Part shown: piece by piece, positions 1 through 11,677 of the stretch | Layout: every line of letters begins with the position of its first letter | Position numbering within the stretch: the stretch's first letter is position 1 | Assembly (NCBI GenBank): GCA_905178155.1 | Contig: CAJINV010000014.1 | Location: 1,629,984-1,693,983, forward strand | Reading direction: 5' to 3' | Length of the DNA stretch: 64,000 nucleotides | Source of the DNA: Amoebophrya sp. A120 | Taxonomy: Eukaryota > Sar > Dinophyceae > Syndiniales > Amoebophryaceae | The notes under the pieces: model-generated | The model's database searches: none | The model's input: the letters and a program-made list of their open reading frames with translations, nothing else | What the model was told of the DNA's origin: nothing | Translations under genes and position numbers: made by a program

Positions 1-423
1 ACGAATTTTGGAACTCCGTTGTATGAATTTTGGAAATCCGAAGTACCGAATTCAAAAAAAAAAATACCGAATTCAAAAAACATCACCATGACTCTCGCAA
101 AAACCGAAGATGATTTTTGATGAACTCGAAGGTGATTTTTGATGAACTTGGTCATGATTATTTTGATGAACCCTAAAACCTAAAGTCATGATCCACCTTC
201 CGAAAGCCATGATCCACCTTCCTGAAAGCGCCCTACGACATATCACCGATCACTTGAGTTCCAAAATTAGTACATCTGAATTCTTTGCACCGATACATAC
301 CTTGGTGACCGACAACGACCTTTCTTCTCACCACGACCGACGACGCAAATTCCGCGGAATTGGTCAAATCTGACCAATTTGAATAGTTGTGGTTTAAAGC
401 AAAACCACAACTATTCGCATTTT
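1..423 (+). repeat. Left terminal inverted repeat of the 16-kb element
   Basis: This is the reverse complement of 15764-16186 by direct reading. The match ends at 423, where the left copy has one more T and the right copy diverges. It contains short subterminal direct repeats: TGATTTTTGATGAAC-type units around 108-175 and two copies of CATGATCCACCTTCC around 187-223. These could be protein binding sites. A 61-codon open frame inside it (188-373) is explained by this repeat structure and is not called as a gene. Confidence 0.93.
348..416. promoter_or_regulatory. Three consecutive palindromes at the inner edge of the TIR
   Basis: Three hairpin-forming palindromes follow one another: 348-361 (AATTCCGCGGAATT, perfect), 358-379 (9-bp arms around AATC) and 381-416 (15-bp arms around a 6-base loop). 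The same set occurs in mirror position in the right TIR, near 15771-15839. Such a cluster could be a recombinase core site or a terminator or origin structure. Its role is inferred only from position. Confidence 0.6.
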
Positions 424-1843
424 TGATCCTCTTTTACATTTTCAACTACCAACAGTACCAGTGGCAGTGACACCTTAAAACCAAAATAACAAGAGAAACC
501 AAATCAAGATGTAGCGGTCGCCCGTACTCAACTCCCACGCTAAGGTTGAAGCGCGTTCGCATTGTGTGGACATGATTAGACGACGAAGGCAGACAGCAAA
601 AATCGGCGCGGGGCTACTGCTACAGGTTATGCGTTTGCTCTTTTTTACTTTTGTTTTCCTTCTCCATTCCCATCTGCTTTTGCATTTGCAAACACAGCTA
701 TTAATATTGTGATACTTTTGATATTGCAATTGCATTTGCAACTGAATTTGAAATTGATGAGAGCACCATCTCCGCCTCGCTGCAAAGTTTTTTTTGTACT
801 GATCAAGATCATCGGGATCGACTACTGCTACTACTACTTCTTCATGCCTCAATATGTTGATCAAAACGAAGCTCATGACTTATGACCAACGCAATCAGGT
901 ACTCCTGCATGGCGCGCGTTCTGGATGGTGCAGCTGGTGTTGGTCGTGGTGTACTTGGGCCAAATCTTCGGCGCAGTTGAACTATCTCGATGGCATGACT
1001 CGCTTCCGCTGGGATGTTGCCACGGTGTTTGCGCGTTTACTTTTCAGATGTCGGGAAGTGAGGTGGATGATGATGTAGATGAGGCGTTGTTGTCTTTAGC
1101 ACAACCTTGACGCCAAGAGTTTTTTGTTTGATGTGAGTGAGAGCACCGCCACACACTGCGACGTGGTGGTGATAGATTGCAGCGCGTGCGCGACGGCTAC
1201 CACTATATTTATTAGACTTTGAGCGCTAGCATGATCCTCTCCCTTAGACCATGGGCCCGTGAGGTATTGCTAGCGTGGTCGCGTTTATCGGTTTTTATTT
1301 GATCTCGATTTGCGTCATAGTCTTGGAGCTGTGCTGGTGTGGCTGGGGCGAGAGAGGATTTTTTGAGTGAGAGTCTGAGTCAGCGTCTACGTGTACGTCG
1401 AGCAGCATGATATTATTTCCCGTAAGCACAGCCGGAAGATGTTGTGCCGAGAGAACAGAGGATGAGGGAAGAGTCACACTGGCCTCGCACGTGTTGGCTA
1501 ATGTCGCGCGAGCTGCCGCTGCAGAGCGCAGCAGAAGAGAGCAGTAAAATCAACACAGCCAAGGAGTTGCTGGCGTCAGCTTTATGAGCGGGTAGTTTTT
1601 TAGTTGCGGCTGGTGATGTAGATTTTGGATCTTATGACGATGAGCGTGTTGCTGTGTTTGAGTGTGAGAGGAACGTGAAGATTGAGAGGTTATGCTGCCC
1701 TCAGCTGGACGCTTCGTCTCGTCAGTACTCGGCGTCTTTTCGTCGTCTACGTTTAGGCTTATGATGAACATGAGCATCAACACCAAGACCAATAGCGAGA
1801 ACTAAACGTAAAAGAATAAGCGTCAATATGTAAACGCACTACC
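424..1843. other. Left non-coding part of the element
   Basis: No convincing gene was found here. A 133-codon minus-strand open frame (876-475) has low-complexity, Gln- and Lys-rich content and no recognisable domain. Several shorter frames begin only at non-ATG codons. The stretch probably holds the promoter of the large gene that starts at 1844. Confidence 0.4.
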
Positions 1844-4800
1844 ATGCCGCCCAAGAAAAAAGTCAAGCCGCCGGAGCGGCTTCTCCCTCCTGATTCTCCG
1901 AGTGCAGAAGAGGGCAACTTCCACAACGACATGGAGGAGCAGCAAAACCAAGGCGGAACTCAAATGCGAAACAACAACATCAACAACATGAGTCTGAACC
2001 TGAACATCGAGCCCAACATTCCTAACCACAACGACAACCAGAACCAGAGCCAGTACATGGCTGCGCGTTACACTTGTTGCAAACTTTTAAAAGGAGCAAA
2101 AAAATTAGCGGACGTGCTGGAGGTGCTTGACTTCGCGCAGCGTGACCTCCTCGGCTTCGAGGTCGGCGCATCTTCTTCGTCGAAGTTTCACAATTGGCAC
2201 AGGACCGCACCCCTTCCGAAAGACGAGTCCCTCAGGAAAGCGTTCGTGCGCGAGTACGGCCATTCGGAAAGTAAGGGGTCGCGCAGTGAAGTTATCCGGA
2301 TGGGGTTTTTGGAGTTGAAGAAGCGGTACGACGTTTCCCGATTGCAGCTCGCGGAGTACATCGGACTCGGCCCCGACGGCATGGTCCACGTAGAGGATGA
2401 ACTGGAGGACATCGCAGGGGAGGCTGCGGTGCGGCGAAGCATTCGAGAGGAATGGAAGGAGCACTGTCGCTGGTCATATTATGACTCGCTAAAGACAGTG
2501 GAGGAGAAGGTAAAATACATCGAGTACGTGTTGGGCTGCTCGCGGGCAACTAGCGCGAAGAAGGTATTTTTTCTAACTCTATGAGAATTGTGCTTGTGGT
2601 TGTGCATAAGCATTAGCATTAAGCATTTCAATGCCGGTGCCGGTTACTATTGTATTAGTATTTTTTTTCCATTTCCTTTTCCATTTCCATATTCTAATTC
2701 TTTTTTGCTCATGACGATCGCCATGAGGAACAGGAGCACGAACCTGTCATGCAAGTATGAGTGCGCTAAGCTGGTAGTGCCCCTCAAGCTCATGCCAGCA
2801 CAGCATGGCTCAAAACCAGAGCCCGAGCATTGACCTACGCGTACATCTTCAACATCCTTAGACTTTACGCATCCTGAGGCGATGACTCGGGCTCGCTGAA
2901 GAGCGACGAATGAGTCTGATTCTGCCGCACATCTTGCGCTGCCTTTTGGCGATGGCTCTTGCAGGCCCACACTTGGCCTGAGAGTTAGACCCAGAGATAA
3001 GCATAGAGCTCCGAGGGGCTGGGGATGGGGTCTGGCAGTGTAACTGCGCTGCCAGTCATAGATATGCAGGCCTGCATGACTCTGGTTGCGCTCCTATGGT
3101 GGATGAAACTTGAAACACAAAACGGAACGCCATCAACATCAACTTGACTCGTAATCTGAAACCTCCTCCCTAATGATAATCAGGTGGCCCTGTTGCAGCA
3201 CCTTTTCGGCTGCGCTGACGTCTACAACCACCTATCTCGATTCGATAATGCCAAGCCAACCGCCGGAGAAACGACTTCCTCGAAGAGGAGAAAAGTAGTG
3301 CAGGTAGAAAATAATGTTTCCAAGGCGAAGATCGAGGACGAGGTGGAAAAGAATAAAAAAGCGAAGGCCAAGGACCAGGATGGGCATCGAAAATTTGCCG
3401 AGCGGGCGGAGGAGAAGATGCTGCGTGCGGTCAAACTGGAAGCAAGGGATGACTTCAGCTACATCATGGGTACTACCTTATCTCCTAGATGCTCATGTTA
3501 GTTTGTATCTCACTTCGCCGCTAGTGCCGCCGTGCTACCACATCAAGGCGAGGCATGCCTTTTGTCACACATTGCGTCGCGACCCACGTATTGATACTGC
3601 GCAGTGAGGGTGCCGGTCCGCCAAAAAAGACTGGGCGTGAGTGCTCAAGTCCACGTCCACGCCCGGGTCCGCCGCTATTGCATTAGAAATATTTTGTATT
3701 GCAGCTGTGCATGCCGATGCCCATACAAATGCATATGCATGATGTCGCCTGCACTTGGATGTATGAGTGGAAGATGGTGGTGCGGTAGTGGTGGCAAAGT
3801 TGCTGGCGGTTTATTGTGTTGTAGATGCAGAGTTTGACTTTCGCTTTGGTTCTGATGCTTTCGGTGATGCAAATCTTCAACCACATCTTAGCCTACTCCT
3901 CCGCTATACGAAAAAAAAATCTATTTCGCGCTCGCAGGTGACAGCGAGGCACGCGCAGAAAGCTCCACCACGCGGATGCATCAGTTTCTGAATCCGGGGC
4001 TACAGATGGGTGCAGCGGCTAACACATCCTCATCCAGCAGTAGCAGCACTCCCTTTCCGGCCCGCCCCGCGCGGTTGCGTCCAATAGTATTTTGCCGGAT
4101 CGGGCCAGACAATACAAACTTTCGCTCCGGCGACCTGATGAGTCTAGATCTGATGATGGCGCGGGGAGTTGCGAACCCAAAGACGAAAAAGCGGACAGTG
4201 ATGTTCCGCGGCTTCGCTCCGCCGTCGATAACAAGTGATCTGGGATGGAAGCAGGTTTTAGATCGTGTGTACCTGATGACCGGCTCGCTAGTGCCGCTGC
4301 CGGGAAGCACAACCAATCAGTTTCCCGGTGACCCCGTGTCAGTCATCAATGCGATAATCGACGCTGGCCCCGACATTTTGAAGTGCTTCAGAATGTTGAA
4401 GTACTACAGTGCCGCCTGCAATCAAATACGGAAGCAGCAGATAGCGGAAGGGCGGGAGGAAGTGTACGTGGAAACGTACGTGAGTGTCTATCTCTGCATA
4501 GCGCACCAATATCATTTGTTGACCGGTGAGCTGATCAAACAGCTTGAGCAGATATACCCGGGCTTCATCGAGGGCGTCCATGCAATCGAGAAATGCGCGA
4601 CGCTCTGGTGGAATGAAAAGGGCATCAAGATCAGCAGGACGCTGGAACACCGACGGATGTCGTTGCAGCCGTCGCTGGAGAGCATGTTGGCGCAAAAGGA
4701 TCAAGTGCAAGCAGCACTGAAGGAGTTGCGCCTGGACAAGCGGAAGGACAGTACCCGCGCGACAGCTGAAAAAGGACACAATCATGGGGAGAGTGAGGAG

Positions 4801-7134
4801 TTTTGGAAGGTGTGTGAACTAGCAGCAAAAGCAGTGCAGCCCGTGCATCACGCATCCGCCCGCGTGATGCGCGACGTCCAGGTCTCCACCAGCAACATGG
4901 AGCTCAGCCAGATGTTCCGCTTGCGGGCACGCGGAACAACAAGTAGTGATCAAAAACAACTCCTCCAGAGCTTTATCCTCTCGTACCCGACCGACATCCA
5001 GGGACTGAGTTTGATCTTAGTCTCGTGCTTCCGCTTACCGCGCCGCGAAGTCCAGTTGTACGTGTTTCCGTGGTTACTGAACTGGTTCACTTCTCCTCTG
5101 CACATAAAACCAGTTGCGAAAGCCCTTCTTGCAGCTGACCTCTCCCAGCAGTGCGAATTTTTGAAGTTCATAATCGACAACTTCGGCTCTGATTTGGTTG
5201 TGGCCGCGAACACCGGCGTTATCACGGACGAGCTGTACCCGGTTATAGCGGGGAACAATGCAACAAACAGTCCGAACGCAGTCGTGCAAGAGAGCTACCA
5301 CAGCACAACGCAGAACCACCGCAACAACGCGCCGGCAATGCAGCAGTTCCGTAGCGGCGTGCGGACATGCCTTACCCGCACAGAACTGCCCGATTACGAG
5401 GAATACAAAAGTCAGATCGAGCGACGGCATGAGCAGTATGACGCGCGGCGCAACACCTGTAAGGAGTACTGGGCGGGCGAGGGGGAAAAAGATTTTTTGT
5501 TTCACGAACCTCCAGAAGGCAGTCTCCACCCGTACCTGGAAGCAGCAGCAATTGAATTCAAACGGCACCCGGATAAGAAGGAGATCAAGAAATCCGTCCG
5601 CAGTGCCAGGAACTTCAAGCTCGGCGTTCCGTTTTTTACCAATCGCGAGGAAGGCTGTGTTGATCCAGCCATTGAAGACGTTTTTGAGGAGGAGGCGCCG
5701 TCGATGTACAAGTACTTCCTCGGCGAAAAAACAACAATGTTCGACCTGGATTACTTGCAACTCGGCGACCTGGTGCAGAAGAAGATACCAGTTGCGTCGT
5801 TGGATACAAGCAGAAAGAAAGAAAAAGCGAAAGAGAAGGAGGGCTGGGATGATGTGCGGTTCGTGTACCAGCAGCGTGACATGAAGGGGAACTTGCAGAA
5901 GTGTTTTCCGATCGCGTTTACGTATGAAGGACCACAGCCCGGAAGTGCGGAATGGTTGAAGAAGTATCCGGACCCGACGTTGCGTCCGGGAGTGACAACT
6001 GTGTCTGGATTCAGCGTCGGGCGTACGACCACCGTAGCAGCAGCCCGTGCTTCTGGGCGCGCCGAGCAGCAGCAGTCAGGCGGTGCAGGAGCAAGTGGCT
6101 CTGCAGCAGCGAAAAACGGAAAGAATGGGGTTAAGAAAAAAGCACAGGGCTCGGCTCCAGGTGCTAGCGCGACCGCGCAGTCTGCGTCGAGCTCCAGTTC
6201 GGCCGCGAAGAAGGCCGCATCAGGTACAGGAGCGGACATTCCGACCAGACTACTTTACCCCGACCTCGAGGCATACGCCTTGTCGATGGACGCCACATTG
6301 ATCCGCAGTGTGAGCCATTGGTCTACGCGCAGCAACGGCGATGCGCTCGCCATGACGTCGTACCTGACGATGAGGTCCAACAAGGTGGCTCGCGCGTACT
6401 GGTACAGTAACCACGTGGTGCTCTTTGTGCAGAAAGGCGACTGGGTCGAGAAGCGTGTCCAGCGCGCAAAACTCATCTCCGCGAAAGCCATCGCTGACGT
6501 GGATGTCATGAAGATCAATCTGCGAAAGCAGCACAAAAAGGGAGAAAGAGAAACCCGGGAAGATGCTTGGTTGTCGTACAATCAAGACATCGCTGTTCCA
6601 GAACGGCGGTACAGTGAAAAGATCGGCCGCGTGTATTTTATCCTGCGACCGGAGAACGGGACGTGGCACGCGCGGATCAAGCCGGACGATTTAACGGACG
6701 ACCCGCTGATGTTGAGCTTGCCGATGGTGAACGAGGAGTGGGATGAGGAAGTTGAAGAGGAGATGGAGGAGCCGGTTGTTGTGGATGCTGATCTGGATGA
6801 GGCGGGACTCGCTGCAAGCCCAAGGGCTAAAGCGAAGGCGCAGGCGAAGAAAAAAGCAAAGCACTTTGGTGCGACTTGCAGCGGGCGGGTGATCAGCCAG
6901 GTAAGCGTGAAGGAAGCCCGGGTGCGACTAGTGAAGAAGGTTTGCAAGCGGTTGTTCGAAACCTACCCGAAGGGAAAGGTAACGGATGAGGATGAGAACC
7001 GTGCGTGGGCGCACGTGATCCCATACGTGCGATCAACGCGGAAGTACGAGAAGCTTGCGGAAGATTCTTCTAGCGATGAAGATGAGCGGGAGTATCATGA
7101 AGAAGATCGCGCGAGACAGGTGCGAGCGGCGTAG
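1844..7134 (+). CDS. Large element protein of 1400 residues, three exons, function unknown
   Basis: Proposed exons are 1844-2563, 3184-3469 and 3938-7134. Both introns start with GTA and end with CAG, and the total of 4203 bases gives 1401 in-frame codons, which strongly supports the model. The protein starts with a basic nuclear-localisation-like stretch (PPKKKVK, residues 2-8). It has another Lys-rich stretch in exon 2 (SKRRKV and nearby), a long Ser/Ala/Gly/Lys linker near 6040-6235 and an acidic, Lys-rich C-terminus with SSSDEDE. Exon 3 is a single open frame of over 1060 codons. I recognise no family: there is no P-loop, no DDE or RNase H motif and no capsid signature. As the largest gene of the element and probably nuclear, it may act in element replication or transposition, but that is inference. 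Confidence 0.85.
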
Positions 7135-8307
7135 GGTGTTGTTTGTATGCCGTAAGATAGTGACAAATATACGTCTGCAACAGTTTGTCTATGTCCTATC
7201 ATTTCTGTTTGTATACAGTCCAAGACTACCTTGAAGAACTACCCCTTCTACATGTGTAACATGAAAATGAATCCATCCCATAGTGTATAGCCTTCTATGT
7301 GGCACGTAGCTGCGTTTGTATTCACAGCTTTGATTGATATCTAGATTAGCGCTTTGTATTTGTGTCTGTGCTCAGCCTTAGCCTTGTATGATTGTGCTGA
7401 GGAAATAGAAAACAAAATATGAAAAAGATGATCATCAGCTTCAACCTAGAAGCTGGAGCAGTGCTCCTGTGTTTACGTGCGGCACCTGCACTACGCGTTT
7501 GCTGTCGGTAATTTGCAAGTGTATGGCTGCGTCAGCAAATGCAAGTGTGAGAGAATGAGGTAGCGTTGTGATCAGCTGCACTCAGTCGAGAAATTGAAGA
7601 AAACTACAACACGAAGCTCGCCCCCGCAGTTCGGAAATAGCGACAAATGTATTTGCACCCAACCCATTTCACTTTGTTAATCAGCATTGAAATTCGTATG
7701 ATCTGCAGTGAGAGAAGTGAAGTTCAAAGCTCCCCCTGATGCTTTCTGGCAGACAATCTGCAGTGAAAAGCCCATCCGTGAAAAAGAAAAATGCCCAGGA
7801 TTTCAATACAAGCTCGTCCCCAAATCAGGAGAAATTCCCCTCGTGATCACTTCCCAGATCCTGCAGCACAGCCTTCTTTTCCTCTAGGTTCATCTCGAAA
7901 TTGCACAAGAAATACAAGCACATCATCAGTAAATTCAACAAAATCATGAAGAAATACACAATGATCACAACGAAAAAATGATAACTTTTCATTGAAGAAT
8001 AGTGAAAATTTACTTGATTTTGGCAATGTCAGAAATCCGCGAAATCGAAACTTTCTACTTTCTATCAAATATTCTTGACTTTTCCTTGATTTTTCTATTT
8101 TGCATGATGTGATTTCTAGAAAATCAAAGGAAAATCAAAGGAAAAATCGAAAGTTTCGATTTCGTTGATTTTTGCATCATCAAAAACAACTTGAATTCTT
8201 CATATTTTTCCTGTAAATCATCATCTTTTCTTTGTTGAATTTTCCCAAACTACAGGTCGTGTGACAGTTGAGAGAGTAGTTTTCGAACCTCGCATTCCAA
8301 ACAAAAA
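7135..8307. other. Intergenic region of the element with a long imperfect hairpin
   Basis: There is no gene in this 1.17-kb stretch. The striking structure is a pair of perfect 16-base inverted arms (8040-8055 and 8149-8164, CGAAATCGAAACTTTC and its complement). Their inner flanks are also partly complementary, built from GAAAATCAAAG repeats. It lies about 150 bases before the next gene and could be a replication origin or promoter element. Confidence 0.5.
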
Positions 8308-9629
8308 ATGACGCAACCCACTCATCACGCTGATGGTGGTGTCCTGCGCCAACAGCTGGACGACATGATCAACCTCATGGAAAATGTGCCTACGCAGGCC
8401 GAAGTTGCTCAAATGCAACGGAACTGGCGCGAGGGAAACGTCACGAAAGGTACTAATGATTGTGATGCTTTTTTCTACATTGCGTCTATCGAAACACAAT
8501 GCTTTCGCTATAGTAGTAATGTATTTTCAATGTAAAATAAGCTTTTTTCTATAGAAATTTTGTTGCAAAAGTCGCGTTCTTGTATAGAAACTCATGGCAA
8601 TTCATTGTATTTTTCTTCAAAACAGCCGCATACATGCGCTTTTGTCATCGGTTTCGTGACCATCGTTTTGCCGAGGCGTACCGGATGCTGGGGTCGATGC
8701 TCGCCACCTTCACCGAATCGGAATTCAACGTCCTCCGATCGGTGCAGCATAAAAATTTTTTGCTGCAGGCCATGCGGGAAGGATCGTTTATTTTCCGGCA
8801 GGGTATTGAGACTACTTTTCCCAAATGCTTTTACACACTCGAATGCGTAATCGTTCCGGTTGCTAGTCCGCTGTTCCCCGCCGGTGGCTGCTTCATCTTC
8901 ACTTCCTCCCGCCCCCGTGTGCTGGCTTGGAAGACAATGCAGTACAACATCCCCGGCAGCACCATCTACGGCAGACGGTGGCTGTTTCCGGGCGACCAGT
9001 TTGCCGTCTCGTTCCAGCGGGTTCCGAAGAAATCTTGGTGTCCGCAGCGCATGCGCAATGCTGCGAAGCCGCGGCGAAAGGCGCGATCCTTCATCGACAC
9101 CTTGGAGTTGCTGACCAAGCAGTTCCCGATGGAGAACATCTTCGGCCCGCTTGAGACGAAGCCTAACTCCCCGGCTGCTGAAAACGAGCGCCTGCTGCGG
9201 AGCATGAGCACCATGTTGGAGGTGCAGCTGTCTGCTGCCATCGGTGTTCCTCCTTCTTCCATCACCGCGCAAAAGGGATTGCAGTACAAGAGCAACATGG
9301 GCGTCAAGAACAACATGGGCGTGCACCGCGCCCATCTGATCATGGTGAAAAGCCTAGCTCGCGACTTGATTCTTGGGCGGCATCGCTGCGTCCCCCGGGA
9401 ACAGCGGGATAGTTACGAAGCCCTAGCAACCGGAATATTTCCTGATGTAGCAGAAGAAAAATTTGACTGGATTCCAGTGCATCCCGATACCTTCAAAAAA
9501 ACAGCTGTCGTCGCGGTTTCGACGTCCAAGGGTTTGGAGGTGATTTCGGGTTGGCATCAGTGCTCCGCCGCGAAAGAGTTCTGTGTGGAGAACAGGGCTG
9601 CGTACGAACAATTGGGCTTTGCGTACTAA
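8308..9629 (+). CDS. Element protein of 381 residues, two exons, unknown
   Basis: Exon 1 is 8308-8449 and exon 2 is 8626-9629. The intron starts GTACTA, ends AACAG and splits a codon, and removing it leaves 1146 bases in frame. The ATG is preceded by a run of A. The predicted protein is basic, with several aromatic and Cys/His residues (MRFCHRFRDHRF in the early part of exon 2, SGWHQC near the C-terminus) and no transmembrane segment. No family was recognised. It sits between the large protein and a 137-residue protein on the same strand, which suggests a shared transcription direction for the left half of the element. Confidence 0.8.
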
Positions 9630-9764
9630 TACAAATATTTTTTTTATACATCTTCGTATACAAAAACAAATTCGCATACAAATACAAATACTTTTTTTCA
9701 AGCAGAACCAGACACAAGTGCACTCTCATGCAAAGAGTAACTTTGGTGTGCAAGCACAAGCAGC

Positions 9765-10178
9765 ATGTACATGCAGAGTAAGAATATGAATAGCAACCAC
9801 CTACAACAACATCAACATCAACATATACATCACAGAGCGGAGATTTTGCTGGAAGATTTTTACCAGTACCAAGAATTGGTCCAGACCTACGTGAGGCTCG
9901 CAAACGAGGGCACTGCCCATACCCTCAGTACCACGTTTGCCGAAAAGTGCCAGACCGTGTACAACCAGGTGCCGAGACAGTTTGAAGTTAATGATTTTTA
10001 TCGACAGGCTGAGCGCTATACTAATGATGACATTGGGCAATTTGTGAACCGATTTGCAGGAGGGCAGCGTGCCACGCTGGACCCGAACGATATCGAAATG
10101 TTTACTGAGCGGCCCACTATCGGGCCCGCGACAGCGCACGCAGAACAACTTATGAGAAACATGATGCGTCGCTTCTAG
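9765..10178 (+). CDS. Small element protein of 137 residues, unknown
   Basis: This is a single open frame with ATG start and TAG stop. The N-terminus is Asn/Gln/His-rich (QQHQHQHIHH, residues 14-23) and the rest looks helical and mixed-charge, ending MRNMMRRF. The start could also be the ATG at 9786, which would drop the first seven residues. No known domain. It lies 135 bases after the preceding gene and converges on the tyrosine recombinase gene, with about 370 bases between their stops. Confidence 0.65.
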   Translation: MYMQSKNMNSNHLQQHQHQHIHHRAEILLEDFYQYQELVQTYVRLANEGTAHTLSTTFAEKCQTVYNQVPRQFEVNDFYRQAERYTNDDIGQFVNRFAGGQRATLDPNDIEMFTERPTIGPATAHAEQLMRNMMRRF

Positions 10179-10548
10179 GCTGTCTCAATGTCATCTGCAG
10201 CAACGAAGTAGAGACAAGCGCAACTATTCCAAGAAGCAACTTCATCTTTCACTACAGAGCTTACAGCCTCGCATTCAGAATTATCACTGTCAATACGATG
10301 TAGCGACGACGTAGATTGCGAGCACTTTGATTTGATTATGATAATGCTTATGATTTTGACTACAGTTACATTTACAGTAGCGTTTACGTAGATACTTCTG
10401 ATGGAACAGTCGCTGTCGCTTTCCAAACTTTTATTTTAGTTTGCGTATTCCTTGGGGGGCAAAGTCAAAGACATCACAACCACAACAAAGTCCTTCTGTG
10501 ATAATACAAGAACGAACGATGCCAAAGATGGTGATGAAATAGACATTG

Positions 10549-11451
10549 TTATAGCTTCAGCTTTGAAGCGGCTTCCTTTTGAAAGCTGAAGTCATTTGCG
10601 ATGTATCTTGACAATGTCTCCAGGCTGCAGTGCCCCGTAAGTGCCATAATTGTCGCAAGGGGAACGCCCTTGTTGCAAAGGTCCGTTGTTAGCGACCTTC
10701 GTGGGGTATGCGAAGTAATAAGCTCACGCGGGCAAGATTTTTTACATCGTGGCGCGAAGTCTTTTCTGACTGCGCGAATTTTTTTTTCGAAGTTCTCGTA
10801 CCCGAACGAGAACACCGGATCGTCGTCGCTCTTTTGCTTTTGAAGAAGGGCAATCATCTCCTGCAGAAACTGCTTTGTTTCTCCAGTGGGGGATATTGCG
10901 ACGTTCTTCAGCTTGCCGCGCGAGCTGTCTTGTGTGGCCAGCTTGGAGTTCCCCACTCTTACTCGATCGATCGCGAGGTCGCCTCGCGTTATCGATCGAA
11001 TATCCATGCCGCGCCTACCTGTCAAGCACTGCAGCACCCAACACAATCGAAAGTACTTCCCCGCGTTTGCTTTTCTCCCCGTGCTCTCCTGTAGTGCCTT
11101 GCCGAAGCGGGCGCAGTCCTCGATCTCAAGCGAGCCTGATCGCTCTTCCCCGTCTGATAGCAGAACGTCTTTCTCCTTCTTCTTGTGGGTAACCGACTTG
11201 ACCACGTGTTTCGTCGGTCGGCTCGCTTTCCCTACTTTTGCTTTCGCCTTCGGACTGGCCTTCCCTGTTTGTAGTGCCTTTCGCGAGCGAAGCGGTAAAG
11301 AGGCCTTCTTCATTGCACGGTCACGGAGGCGCATTGCTGTAAAATAAAACTTCTTGTTTGTCCTACCACTCCCACGCGCGCTTTTCGATTTCAGCTTCCG
11401 CTTCGCGACAGGTCGTGCGCGACTTTGGGGTTGTGCCTTTCGGGTTGGCAT
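10549..11451 (-). CDS. Tyrosine recombinase / integrase of the element
   Basis: This 300-residue protein starts at the first ATG (11451); the frame is open further upstream only through non-ATG codons. The N-terminal third is very basic and Ser/Lys-rich. The catalytic domain carries the family pattern: TGRRGMDIRSI with the first Arg (residue 146 or 147), a probable beta-hairpin Lys (GKLKNVAIS, about 180-182), HTPR (His248, Arg251), GHCSLETLSRY with His274 and the nucleophile Tyr283. All five expected catalytic positions are therefore present, so the enzyme is probably active. It should cut and rejoin DNA through a 3'-phosphotyrosyl link and is the best candidate for moving the element. It is the only recognised minus-strand gene between the TIRs. 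Confidence 0.9.
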   Translation of the reverse strand: MPTRKAQPQSRARPVAKRKLKSKSARGSGRTNKKFYFTAMRLRDRAMKKASLPLRSRKALQTGKASPKAKAKVGKASRPTKHVVKSVTHKKKEKDVLLSDGEERSGSLEIEDCARFGKALQESTGRKANAGKYFRLCWVLQCLTGRRGMDIRSITRGDLAIDRVRVGNSKLATQDSSRGKLKNVAISPTGETKQFLQEMIALLQKQKSDDDPVFSFGYENFEKKIRAVRKDFAPRCKKSCPRELITSHTPRRSLTTDLCNKGVPLATIMALTGHCSLETLSRYIANDFSFQKEAASKLKL

Positions 11452-11677
11452 GTTGCTCGTGCTTCCAGCCGTGAGAAGCGAGTGGGCATTTATACTTGCT
11501 TTGATGAAGGGGAAGGTTTGGCAAAGGTCTGTGTAGTGATGTCTTTGGAAGAGCAGGAATAGTTGCGATTGTAGCTGCGCCACTACACCATCACCAATAC
11601 CCTAAACTAATTCAAACAAAACTAAAACCTTCAACACGAAAATAAAAACATAACAGTTGTGGACTGAGTATTTGGAC

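Noticed and set aside
188-373. 61-codon frame repeated in both TIRs (also 15814-15999)
   Set aside because: It begins with an internal direct repeat and lies wholly in the inverted repeats; composition is explained by repeats, not by coding selection.
5258-5884. 208-codon plus-strand frame inside the large element gene
   Set aside because: It is Arg/Ser-rich and out of frame with the much longer gene around it, so it is a shadow.
8592-9335. 247-codon minus-strand frame
   Set aside because: It is antisense to the second element gene, with no domain and no introns; a shadow frame.
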